Shown here one piece after another: positions 26,941 to 33,580 of a DNA stretch of 35,725 nucleotides. A program made the translations under genes and the position numbers. The notes under the pieces were generated by a model that saw nothing but the letters and a program-made list of their open reading frames with translations, was not told where the DNA came from and did not search any database. How positions within the stretch are numbered: position 1 is the first letter of the stretch; the number at the start of each line of letters is the position of its first letter. The stretch comes from Sphingobium sp. (lineage in GTDB: Bacteria > Pseudomonadota > Alphaproteobacteria > Sphingomonadales > Sphingomonadaceae): assembly GCA_030148625.1 (NCBI GenBank), contig JASBTC010000053.1:1-35725 (forward strand). The letters run 5' to 3'.

Positions 26941-27492
26941 ATGGCCGAGACGATCCTGGAGACCGATCGGCTGATCCTGCGAACCTGGGACGATGCCGAT
27001 ATCGATCCGTTCCAGGCCCATCTCAACACGCCCGCAGTGATGCGCTGGCTTGGCCCTTTGCGCACGCGCGCCGAGATGGAAAAGACGATGGCGCGCGTCA
27101 ACGCATGGCAGGCCGAACATGGTCATTGCTTCTGGCTGATCGAACGCAAGGCGGACGGCGCACTGCTCGGCATGTGCGGGATCAAGCGCGTCGATGCCCA
27201 GGGTACCGATCTGACCGGCGAGTTCGAGGTGGGCTGGCGCCTGCGCGAGGATAGCTGGGGGCAGGGCTATGCCAAGGAAGCAGCGATCGCATCGATCCGC
27301 CGTGCCTTCGACGTGCATGGCGCGCAGCGCGTGGTCGCCTTCACCGTAGCGGGCAATACCGCATCCTGGGGGCTGATGGAGCGGCTGGGCATGGTCCGCC
27401 GCGACGATCTGGAATTCATCGATCCAGCCTATGGGCCGGATCTCAACCCCACCATCGTCTATGTGACGGAGAGAGACCAATGGACGGCGTGA
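26941..27492 (+). CDS. GNAT-family acetyltransferase (RimJ/RimL type)
   Basis: A 183-residue protein opening with ETDRLILRTWDDADIDPF, the usual start of RimJ/RimL-like acetyltransferases. The acetyl-CoA loop is in GWRLREDSWGQGYAKEAA (about residues 98-115), followed by AFTVAGNTASWGLMERLGMV. The substrate may be a protein N-terminus or a small molecule. A very strong AGGGGAGGGGGG precedes the ATG. Its last 13 bp overlap the start of the carbonic-anhydrase-like gene, so the two are translationally coupled. Confidence 0.88.
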   Translation: MAETILETDRLILRTWDDADIDPFQAHLNTPAVMRWLGPLRTRAEMEKTMARVNAWQAEHGHCFWLIERKADGALLGMCGIKRVDAQGTDLTGEFEVGWRLREDSWGQGYAKEAAIASIRRAFDVHGAQRVVAFTVAGNTASWGLMERLGMVRRDDLEFIDPAYGPDLNPTIVYVTERDQWTA

Positions 27493-28028
27493 GCATCATC
27501 AGCTTCAACGGCAAGACGCCGCGGATCGACCCCAGCGCCTTCGTCGCACCCGGCTGCCGCATCATCGGTGATGTGGAGATCGGTCCGGAAGCCAGCATCT
27601 GGTATAATTGCGTGCTCAGGGGCGATGTGAACGCCATCCGTGTCGGCGCGCGCACCAACATCCAGGACGGCACCGTCGTCCATTGCGATTCGGGGCATGA
27701 CGGTCTTGGCGGCCATGCGACGATCATCGGTGAAGATGTGCTGATCGGCCATCTTGCCATGGTCCACGGCACCACGCTCAGGGATCGCAGCTTTGTCGGG
27801 CTTGGTGCGATCACCATGGACGGTACGGTGATCGAATCGGGCGGAATGCTCGCCGCGGGCGGCATGTTGACCCCCGGCAAGATCATCGGCGCGAACGAGA
27901 TGTGGGGCGGTCGTCCGGCGCGGTTGATGCGTACGCTGACCGACGATCAGGTGACCGGCAATCTCAAGGGCGTGGAGGGCTATCGAGTGCTCGCCAAGGC
28001 CCATGCGGCGGCGCTCAGGGCTGGCTGA
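27480..28028 (+). CDS. Gamma-carbonic anhydrase family protein
   Basis: A 182-residue left-handed beta-helix protein. Hexapeptide repeats run through residues 17-140, e.g. PGCRIIGDVEIGPEASIWYN. The three zinc-binding histidines of the Cam/YrdA family are in place: His68 (TVVHCD), His91 and His96 (LIGHLAMVHG). Family members hydrate CO2 or have unproven activity. The start overlaps the preceding acetyltransferase gene, with GGAGAGAG just upstream inside it. The last 14 bp overlap the convergent lipoprotein gene. Confidence 0.92.
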   Translation: MDGVSIISFNGKTPRIDPSAFVAPGCRIIGDVEIGPEASIWYNCVLRGDVNAIRVGARTNIQDGTVVHCDSGHDGLGGHATIIGEDVLIGHLAMVHGTTLRDRSFVGLGAITMDGTVIESGGMLAAGGMLTPGKIIGANEMWGGRPARLMRTLTDDQVTGNLKGVEGYRVLAKAHAAALRAG

Positions 28029-28530
28029 GCTGGCTCCGGAGCGCGGCCAGCCGCTCCACCTGCCGGTTGTAGATGCCCTCGATTTCCGCCTGCGCCGCTG
28101 CCGCGTCGGCGACGCCGCCCAGCGCAGCGTCCTGCGAGGCGCGATCGGCGAGCGATACGTAGAGCGAATCGATCTCGGTCATCGCGCTCGCGGTCGGCGC
28201 GCGCGTCGCGTCGAGCCCGGACAGCTGGGTTTGTGCCGCGATCCAGGATTCGCTCGACGGATTCGCGCCGCGCGCGGCTGAAACCGCGCGCTCCGCGGCC
28301 GGCAAGGCCGTCGAGAAATCGGCTTCGCCCTTGCGTGCGCCCGCCAGCATCCGCGCGAGATCGGCGGACAGTCCGGCATCGGCCGGCTTCGCGGCAACGG
28401 GCTCGGGCGTCGGCTCCACATCGCTGCGCTGCTCGACGGGGCGCGGGGCAAGCGAAGGAAAATCGCCAGCGGGCGCGGTGCAGGCGGCCAGCGCCAGCAT
28501 TGCGAGAAGCGTGATAAGGGGGCGTTGCAT
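28015..28530 (-). CDS. Putative lipoprotein
   Basis: A 171-residue protein with a lipoprotein signal: MQRPLITLLAMLALAAC, lipobox LAAC with Cys17. The mature part is Ala-rich with a proline-rich linker followed by a predicted helical region (EIEGIYNRQVERLAALRSQL at the end). No family is recognised. It is probably anchored in the outer or inner membrane facing the periplasm. The gene end overlaps the convergent carbonic-anhydrase-like gene by 14 bp. Confidence 0.75.
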   Translation of the reverse strand: MQRPLITLLAMLALAACTAPAGDFPSLAPRPVEQRSDVEPTPEPVAAKPADAGLSADLARMLAGARKGEADFSTALPAAERAVSAARGANPSSESWIAAQTQLSGLDATRAPTASAMTEIDSLYVSLADRASQDAALGGVADAAAAQAEIEGIYNRQVERLAALRSQLSQP

Positions 28531-28615
28531 CGGCCATTCTCCTATCCTGCGTAGAAATGCATCGCAACGGGGTTGCGCAGTTGAAATGACCGGACTATGT
28601 GACCGCCTCCAATGC

Positions 28616-28692
28616 GCGCCCGTAGCTCAGCTGGATAGAGCATCAGACTACGAATCTGAGGGTCGGACGTTCGAATCGTTCCGGGCGCGCCA
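28616..28692 (+). tRNA. tRNA-Arg (anticodon ACG)
   Basis: A canonical 77-nt cloverleaf: acceptor GCGCCCG/CGGGCGC, D arm GCTCAGCTGGATAGAGC, anticodon stem TCAGA/TCTGA with loop CTACGAA (ACG), variable GGGTC, T arm with loop TTCGAAT, discriminator G and encoded CCA. It reads CGN arginine codons after A34 is deaminated to inosine. Confidence 0.97.
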
Positions 28693-28946
28693 GAATTTCC
28701 GCCGTTTCTCGCCAAGTGCGAGGGACGGCGTTTTCCTTTCCGGCGATCGGCTGACATCACCGCAACGATTTCCGGCATGGGGCCGGCGTCAGCATCGAAG
28801 CTGCGCTCATTGAGCACCATTCGGACCGTTGACGCGCTATGCAGGCCCCGCGCTTGATCGCGGTCGTACGACGATCGAAATCGATCGACTGGAAACGGAT
28901 TGCATCGCAGACTTGCGGATCGGGTCAGAGGGAATTGGGGGGCGCT

Positions 28947-29351
28947 ATGCAAGATGCATTGCTGGGTGTGGCGATCGGGAGTCTGGCGGGGCTCCTGATA
29001 ATCACGATGATCTCTTTGGGATTGAAGTTCTTTGTCGCCCTGCGATCTCCGCCGACGCAGCGTGCCGCCTGGACGGCGGGTCTCTCCTACATCCTCACCA
29101 CGATGGTCTTCGTTTTCGGCGGAGTGGAGGGGTATGAATGGGCGGCCCCCCTGGTGGCCTTGCCGGGCGCGCTGATCGTCTTCTGGTTCTGGCGCAAGGA
29201 TTTCCGGCGGGGGTGGGTCGACGATCCCGAACGCCTTGCCGATGGCCGAACCCTGCAGAACGACGATTGGCTTACCGGGCTTCTGCAGCTTCTGGGGTTG
29301 TTCGCGGTTGCGGCGCTGGCGGCTTATGTTCGGTGGCTGAGGAATTCCTGA
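28947..29351 (+). CDS. Small membrane protein of unknown function
   Basis: A 134-residue protein with about four membrane segments: VAIGSLAGLLIITMISLGL, LSYILTTMVFVFGG, APLVALPGALIVFWFW and GLLQLLGLFAVAALAAYV. A charged loop (RKDFRRGWVDDPERLADG) lies between the third and fourth. No family is recognised. GGGGGG lies just before the ATG at 28947. The upstream part of the open frame lies in tRNA-downstream sequence and is not coding. A terminator follows. Confidence 0.65.
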   Translation: MQDALLGVAIGSLAGLLIITMISLGLKFFVALRSPPTQRAAWTAGLSYILTTMVFVFGGVEGYEWAAPLVALPGALIVFWFWRKDFRRGWVDDPERLADGRTLQNDDWLTGLLQLLGLFAVAALAAYVRWLRNS

Positions 29352-29379
29352 CGCATCGAACCGGGCCGCGATCGGGAAA

Positions 29380-29407
29380 AAAGGGGGAGACGAAGCTCCC
29401 CCTTTTC
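29380..29407. terminator. Bidirectional intrinsic terminator
   Basis: A perfect 11-bp stem AAAAGGGGGAG/CTCCCCCTTTT with a 6-nt loop (ACGAAG) lies between two convergent genes. The T-run follows the stem on the plus strand and the A-run gives a T-run on the minus strand, so it can end transcripts from both sides. Confidence 0.88.
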
Positions 29408-29412
29408 GCGGA

Positions 29413-29943
29413 TCAGCCGGTCTGCGACTGGCCGGGCTTCATGTCGGCGGGACATGCGCCGAGATATTTCGCATCGATCACGGTCTTCACTTCCTGCTGC
29501 GCGGCGGCAGGAATGTTCGCGCCGCTCATCTTCGTCGCCATCTCGATCTTGTAGGCGGACGAGAAATCACCGGTCACGCTGCCTTTGCTCGTGGCGGTCA
29601 TGCCGTTGATCGTGCACTCCGAATCGATCTCGTAACCTGTGGCGACCTTGTTGACCGCATTCCTGGCGCAGGCCTGGCCGGCACCGGGCGGCGGCGTGAA
29701 GGGATTGGTGCCGGGGGTGGGTTCACCGACGCACACCTTGGTGGCCTGTGGCTGGGGCATGCCGGCGGCGGTGATCTTCATTTCCCAAAGGCCGGCCTTG
29801 GGCGCAACCGAAGCGTCGGCCGACGGCGCTGCAGCCGCGGTTTCGTTCGTCGCGGCGGTGTTGCCGTCCGCCTTTTCTCCACCGGAGCATGCGCCGAGCA
29901 TGAGGGCGCAAGCCGCAGTACACGCGGCAAGATAAGTACGCAT
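29413..29943 (-). CDS. DUF3617 family lipoprotein
   Basis: A 176-residue protein with a lipoprotein signal (lipobox LGAC, Cys19) followed by a low-complexity Ala/Thr/Asn linker. The DUF3617 domain starts at PKAGLWEMKITAAGM and has paired cysteines in TKVCVG, QACARN, DSECTINGM and LGACPAD. The family is widespread in sphingomonads and of unknown function, probably periplasmic. The ATG at 29943 is preferred over a TTG one codon earlier; GGGGAG lies 10 nt upstream. Confidence 0.85.
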   Translation of the reverse strand: MRTYLAACTAACALMLGACSGGEKADGNTAATNETAAAAPSADASVAPKAGLWEMKITAAGMPQPQATKVCVGEPTPGTNPFTPPPGAGQACARNAVNKVATGYEIDSECTINGMTATSKGSVTGDFSSAYKIEMATKMSGANIPAAAQQEVKTVIDAKYLGACPADMKPGQSQTG

Positions 29944-30093
29944 CAAATTGAATCTCCCCTATTTCAGGTCACTTGCCTGCCGACGAACCGTCCGCCGGCC
30001 GGCGGCGCTCCAACGAACCGTTTCGCTGTGGGTTCCATTGTGTCATCGCCACGGCCTCTCGCCGCCGGGCGATCGAGACCCTATCTGATATCG

Positions 30094-31617
30094 ATGATCA
30101 AAACGCTCATCGTCGCCACGCGCGACCGCGACCGGCTGGCCGAGATGATTGCGGTGGCGACCCGCTATGGGCTGGGCGTGCTGCTCGCCAGATTCGGTCT
30201 GGCGCCGCGGCAGGTCGATGACGATGGCGGGCAAGGTGAAACCGGCCTGCCTCGGCGCACCCGGCTTGCCCTGGAGGAACTCGGCCCGACCTTCGTGAAG
30301 CTCGGACAGATTCTCGCCACGCGCGCCGATCTGTTGCCTGTCGACTGGATTGCGGAACTCGAGCAACTGCACAGCCAGGCGCCGACCCTGCCGTTCGACG
30401 CATTGCGCGATGCCGTTGAATCCGCGCTCGGCCAAGCGCCGGAGGAGGCCTTTGCATCCTTCGATCCGGCACCGCTGGCGGCGGCATCGATGGCGCAGGT
30501 GCACCGTGCGACACTGGCCGACGGCCGGGCCGCCGTGCTCAAGATCCGGCGCCCGGGCATTCGGCCGCGCATGGAGGCGGATCTGCGGCTGATCGCCCAT
30601 CTGGCGGCCGTGGCCGAGAGCGCGAGTGCCGAGGCGCGTCGCTTTTCCCCCACCGCTTTGGTCCGGCAGCTTGCCCAGGCGGTGCTGGAAGAGCTGGATT
30701 TCACCAATGAAGGTCGCAATGCGGATCGGCTTCGCGACGATTTCGCCGACGATCCGCGCGTCGTCGTTCCCGAAATCCATTGGCAATGGTCGTCGGAAAC
30801 CCTGCTCGTCATGGATTATGTCGACGGCGTACCGCCGCGCAACGGCGATACGCTGAGACAGGCCGGAATCGAACCGGCCGTCATTGCCGAGCTGGGTGCG
30901 GACATCATGCTCGACATGGTGTTCATCAACGGTCGTTTCCATGGCGATCCGCACCCCGGCAATCTGCTCTGCCTGCTGGGCAACCGGATCGCTTTGCTCG
31001 ATCTCGGCATGATCGGACATGTCAGTCCGCGCCGCCGCGAGGAATTCATGGATTTCGTCCAGTCGCTCAGGACGGGCGATCCCGCCGCGCTCGCGGAGGT
31101 CATCGCGAGCTGGTCGCACGGCAGCGATGCGACGCGCGAGCAGATCGTGCGTGCGGCCGAACGGCTCGTCGCGCGGCATGGCGGTGGGGCGATCATACTC
31201 AGCGCGATGGTTCCCGATTTCTTTCCGCTGTTGCGCGAGGAAAGGCTGGTGTTGCCGCCCGACCTGCTGCTCATCTTCAAGGCGCTGGTGACCATCGACG
31301 GCGTGCTTGCCGGTATCGAGCCAGGATTCGATCTGTCCGCCGCGATCGGGCGGGCGCGGCTGAAGATCGTGCGTGCCCGCCTCTCACCCGAAAGCTGGGG
31401 ACCCACAGCCCAGGCGCTGATGCGCGAAATCGTGCGGATCGGCGACGATGCGCCTCGCCTATTGCGTGCAGCGATCCGGCGACTGGAGGCCGAACCTATC
31501 GTGGCGCGCAATGACGACGCGGTTGGTGCGGCGATCGTTTCGGCCGGCCGCTGGATCGCGGTCTCGATCCTGCTGGCGGGCATCGTCGTGGCACTCGGGC
31601 TTGTCGCGGCGGGGTAG
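30094..31617 (+). CDS. ABC1/UbiB-type atypical kinase
   Basis: A 507-residue member of the ABC1/ADCK/UbiB family. Key motifs: KxGQ (FVKLGQILATR, Lys69-Gln72), the Ala-rich loop AAASMAQVHRA, the lysine strand AAVLKIRRPG, HGDPHPGNLL (catalytic loop) and LLDLGMIGHV (DFG-like). A hydrophobic helix near the C-terminus (WIAVSILLAGIVVALGLVAA) probably anchors it in the membrane. Family knowledge: UbiB supports ubiquinone synthesis as an ATPase-like factor. With no ubi genes beside it, and with the sequence more like the general AarF group, I do not assign ubiB. The ATG at 30094 is chosen by motif spacing; no strong Shine-Dalgarno is visible. Confidence 0.88.
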   Translation: MIKTLIVATRDRDRLAEMIAVATRYGLGVLLARFGLAPRQVDDDGGQGETGLPRRTRLALEELGPTFVKLGQILATRADLLPVDWIAELEQLHSQAPTLPFDALRDAVESALGQAPEEAFASFDPAPLAAASMAQVHRATLADGRAAVLKIRRPGIRPRMEADLRLIAHLAAVAESASAEARRFSPTALVRQLAQAVLEELDFTNEGRNADRLRDDFADDPRVVVPEIHWQWSSETLLVMDYVDGVPPRNGDTLRQAGIEPAVIAELGADIMLDMVFINGRFHGDPHPGNLLCLLGNRIALLDLGMIGHVSPRRREEFMDFVQSLRTGDPAALAEVIASWSHGSDATREQIVRAAERLVARHGGGAIILSAMVPDFFPLLREERLVLPPDLLLIFKALVTIDGVLAGIEPGFDLSAAIGRARLKIVRARLSPESWGPTAQALMREIVRIGDDAPRLLRAAIRRLEAEPIVARNDDAVGAAIVSAGRWIAVSILLAGIVVALGLVAAG

Positions 31618-31661
31618 ATAGAGCGTGAGGTCGATCAATCATGATTGGTAGGATCACCTGG

Positions 31662-32069
31662 CTAATCGTCCGGCCATTGCTCATCCGGATACCAATCGGA
31701 TGACTGTGCCTCGATCGGCGCGTCGCAATCGCGCCGGGGCGGCAGGGCGGGTGCCTCTCCGTCAAAGGCCACGCGGATAAAGGCGCTCTTTTGCGTCATG
31801 CCCTGGAAGATCGCCTGGATCTCGCGTCCATTCCTGATCATCGCACCGATCCAGGGCGCCCGCTCCGCGGTCAGATAGCCGAGTTGCACACCGCGCAGGC
31901 TAAATACCGCGATGGCGAGCGGATCGGCGGGATTCTTCGGTTCCGGTCGAAGTTCGACCGGTTCGCCGGGCGCACAGACACGAAGCTCGAACGCGCGAGC
32001 GGGACCACGCTTGTTGGGGTGATGGATGCCGGCAATGGCGAGGCTGAGCGCGGTCAGCGCCATCGACAT
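31662..32069 (-). CDS. HIRAN-domain protein
   Basis: About 135 residues. A HIRAN domain fills most of it: LSLAIAGIHHPNKRGPARAF, then PVELRPEPKNPADPLAIAVF and GVQLGYLTAERAPWIGAMI. Family knowledge: HIRAN domains bind DNA ends, for example the 3' end at stalled forks in HLTF; the stand-alone bacterial form is uncharacterised. An acidic tail (SSDWYPDEQWPDD) follows. The ATG at 32069 starts just before the domain; one at 32063 is an alternative. The frame stays open upstream to a TGA at 32220-32222. Confidence 0.78.
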   Translation of the reverse strand: MSMALTALSLAIAGIHHPNKRGPARAFELRVCAPGEPVELRPEPKNPADPLAIAVFSLRGVQLGYLTAERAPWIGAMIRNGREIQAIFQGMTQKSAFIRVAFDGEAPALPPRRDCDAPIEAQSSDWYPDEQWPDD

Positions 32070-32219
32070 GCCGCCATCACCGGCCCTTCCCAGTCTCCAT
32101 CGATCGTCATCAAGGGCGGCCATCCAAAGTTCGGTGACGATCGTCAACAGCGCAGGAAGGGATGGTTGGAAGAATTTGACGGGAGAAGGCAGTTTCAGTG
32201 AGGCCGCGATATGGTCGCC

Positions 32220-32336
32220 TCAGATCCCCCACGCCATCATCGCCATCGAACAGACGGACGTCTCGAACATCAGCGGCTTGAGGCTGAACGGACGGGTATC
32301 CGGTGCTGCGGGGGTGATATCGGCAGCGCCGGTCAT
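32220..32336 (-). CDS. Possible small protein or broken N-terminal extension of the HIRAN gene
   Basis: A 38-codon frame encodes MTGAADITPAAPDTRPFSLK followed by PLMFETSVCSMAMMAWGI and TGA. It is in the same frame as the HIRAN gene, with no other stop between the TGA and the HIRAN start. The composition (short polar lead, then a Met-rich amphipathic segment) looks protein-like. There is only a weak purine-rich stretch upstream. It may be a separate small gene, or the start of a longer gene cut by one stop codon. Confidence 0.35.
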   Translation of the reverse strand: MTGAADITPAAPDTRPFSLKPLMFETSVCSMAMMAWGI

Positions 32337-32435
32337 GGCGTTTCTTTTTTGCGAGTCATTCGCGACTTTGAGCGTTGTGGCTTTCGAGATCAAGGCCGCG
32401 ATCGTGTGAATTGATGCCGGGGACGAGGCGGCCTG

Positions 32436-32526
32436 TGCTATGATGCGACATCACCCGATCCCGATCGCAAGCATCTCGTGACAGAGAGACTCCAGTGCTC
32501 CCGCTTGCTTGATGGGAGTAGCTACG
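32436..32526 (+). promoter_or_regulatory. Conserved leader, copy A: extended -10 promoter and Shine-Dalgarno hairpin
   Basis: Starts with TGCTATGAT (extended -10, TATGAT at 32439-32444) and ends at the ATG of the 54-aa gene. About 68 of the first 83 aligned positions match copy B on the other strand. Shared blocks include ATCACCCGA, CGCAAGCATC, CGTGACAGAGAGAC and GCTCCCGCTTGC. The hairpin pairs CTCCC (32498-32502) with the Shine-Dalgarno GGGAG (32514-32518), extended by G-T pairs at both ends (32497-32519), around a 9-nt loop. Loop CTTGC (32504-32508) is complementary to GCAAG (32467-32471). Confidence 0.7.
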
Positions 32527-32691
32527 ATGAAGCCGGCGTTCCGCCATCGGGCATCACGCGCGTCCACGCGGAGGCCGACACGGCAGCGTGGGCTGGACCG
32601 AGCCTTGGAGCGATGGGAGAGCGAGGGCGGTGCGGCTCAGGCCGAACCCGCCGACAGCCTTTGTGCGACCCGGAAAAACGGAGACCAATGA
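32527..32691 (+). CDS. Small basic protein of unknown function (54 aa)
   Basis: MKPAFRHRASRASTRRPTRQ followed by RGLDRALERWESEGGAA and a polar tail ending NGDQ. The N-terminal third is very rich in arginine; the middle is a likely amphipathic helix. No family is recognised. Support for a real gene: a good GGGAG 8 nt before the ATG, a leader shared with another small-gene operon, and an ATGA overlap with the next small gene (its ATG at 32688 overlaps this TGA), a classic sign of translational coupling. Confidence 0.6.
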   Translation: MKPAFRHRASRASTRRPTRQRGLDRALERWESEGGAAQAEPADSLCATRKNGDQ

Positions 32692-32840
32692 TGTTTCATA
32701 CGCTTTTCGGCAGGCATGTCGCCGATCTCAAGACCAGTCACTGGGACAAGGGCCGTTTCGTTACCCGTTGCGAGATATGCGGCTGCGACATGGTGAAACT
32801 GCCCGGCCTGCCATGGCAGGTGGCGAGCAGCAGACCCTGA
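32688..32840 (+). CDS. Small protein with a Cys-x2-Cys knuckle (50 aa)
   Basis: MMFHTLFGRHVADLKTSHWD continues with KGRFVTRCEICGCDMVKLPG and a short tail. The Cys-Glu-Ile-Cys-Gly-Cys group could bind zinc, perhaps as half of a site in a dimer, since only one knuckle is present. It overlaps the preceding gene by 4 nt (ATGA) and also has CGGAG just upstream. The first or second ATG (32688 or 32691) may be used. Function unknown; it is probably expressed from leader A together with its partner. Confidence 0.65.
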   Translation: MMFHTLFGRHVADLKTSHWDKGRFVTRCEICGCDMVKLPGLPWQVASSRP

Positions 32841-32926
32841 GGCGCATCGTCGATCGCCAGGGTGATCCCACCCGGATCGCAATATGCCCATGCTGTCATC
32901 CCTGCGGAAGCGCACAGGTGTCCGAC

Positions 32927-32967
32927 ATTGGATCGCTTCGTCGCTACGCTTCTCGCAATGATGATGG
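32927..32967. repeat. Degraded half copy of palindromic repeat type 1
   Basis: ATTGGATCGCTTCGTCGCTA continuing to TCTCGCAATGATGATGG matches one arm of the repeat at 14553-14638 with a few changes. The other arm is missing. It overlaps the 3' end of the gene at 32944-33231, which takes its last residues and stop from it. Confidence 0.7.
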
Positions 32968-33231
32968 CCGGAAGCCGGGCCCCTGTTGCTCCGCATCCTT
33001 GGTCAGAGCGTCGCTCAGATTTTCCGGATCGACCGTCACGGTCCGTGTCATGCCGCGGCTGTGAACGTAAAGCAGCGTCGCGACGCGTCGATAGGCCGTG
33101 GGTCCGTTCCCTTCGATGATCTCCTCATCGGTCTCGATCTCATAGGTGCCGGGCGGTTCGGAACGATCGAATCCCTTGAGTCTAAAGGGCGCATTGAACG
33201 TAACTGATGATCGGGTGGTGCGGATCGACAT
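32944..33231 (-). CDS. Small protein of unknown function (95 aa)
   Basis: A 95-residue soluble protein: MSIRTTRSSVTFNAPFRLKG, then PPGTYEIETDEEIIEG and RRVATLLYVHSRGMTRTVTV. The pattern suggests a small beta-barrel or sandwich; I recall similar conserved hypothetical proteins in sphingomonads but no function. Its ATG overlaps the stop of the preceding gene by 1 nt (TGATG), with AAGGCGGAG just upstream, so translation is coupled. The last few residues (SSLREA) and stop are supplied by a degraded palindromic repeat. Confidence 0.75.
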   Translation of the reverse strand: MSIRTTRSSVTFNAPFRLKGFDRSEPPGTYEIETDEEIIEGNGPTAYRRVATLLYVHSRGMTRTVTVDPENLSDALTKDAEQQGPGFRPSSLREA

Positions 33232-33437
33232 CACTCCGCCTTCGGAAACGGCCTGACCTCGCATTGTGGAGGCGATGTTGAGATATCATCCGCTGCGAGC
33301 CGGGAGTGGTCGGCGACAAGCGCGCGATAACCCTTCACGAGACCTTCGTGTGCCTTTCGCGCGCATGGGTCCGACGTGGCGTTCATCATGTCCATCGACG
33401 CAGTCAGGCGGCTTTCGAAATATGCAGCGGCATCCAT
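33231..33437 (-). CDS. Small protein of unknown function (68 aa)
   Basis: MDAAAYFESRLTASMDMMNA followed by ARKAHEGLVKGYRALVADHS and a polar tail. It is predicted mostly helical, with two cysteines. The ATG at 33437 has GGGAG at a 9-nt distance within leader copy B, and the TGA overlaps the next ATG. It is the first gene of a two-gene minus-strand operon. No family is recognised. Confidence 0.7.
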   Translation of the reverse strand: MDAAAYFESRLTASMDMMNATSDPCARKAHEGLVKGYRALVADHSRLAADDISTSPPQCEVRPFPKAE

Positions 33438-33530
33438 GATGCACGGCTCCCGTCGGGCAAGCGGGAGCGCATATGTCTCTCTGTCACGGGATGCTTGCGT
33501 TCAATGTCGGGTGATGGGCGCATCATAGCA
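33438..33530 (-). promoter_or_regulatory. Conserved leader, copy B: extended -10 promoter and Shine-Dalgarno hairpin
   Basis: Minus-strand counterpart of copy A. It begins with TGCTATGAT (TATGAT complement at 33522-33527) and runs to the ATG at 33437. The hairpin is perfect here: GCTCCCG/CGGGAGC (33446-33468) with 9-nt loop CTTGCCCGA, enclosing the Shine-Dalgarno GGGAG. The loop CTTGC is again complementary to an upstream GCAAG (complement at 33494-33498). Copy A has G-T pairs where copy B has G-C at both ends of the stem, so the pairing is kept although the bases differ. Confidence 0.7.
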
Positions 33531-33580
33531 TATCTGGTCGGTGTCTGCACTATCCAATCGCCCCTGCCGACACTCGCGGC

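Noticed and set aside
24586..27480. A 964-codon minus-strand frame across the membrane fusion and acetyltransferase genes
   Set aside because: Low-complexity Arg/Gln/Asp composition typical of an antisense frame; the plus strand has clear domains and ribosome sites.
28542..28952. Long minus-strand frame across the tRNA-Arg gene (contains GTIRTSDPQIRS)
   Set aside because: This peptide is the well-known artefact of translating the complement of a tRNA gene. The tRNA is canonical, so the frame is not coding.
33438..33530. Leader hairpin as an intrinsic terminator or attenuator
   Set aside because: There is no T-run after the stem and the start codon follows within 9 nt, so masking of the ribosome site explains it better.
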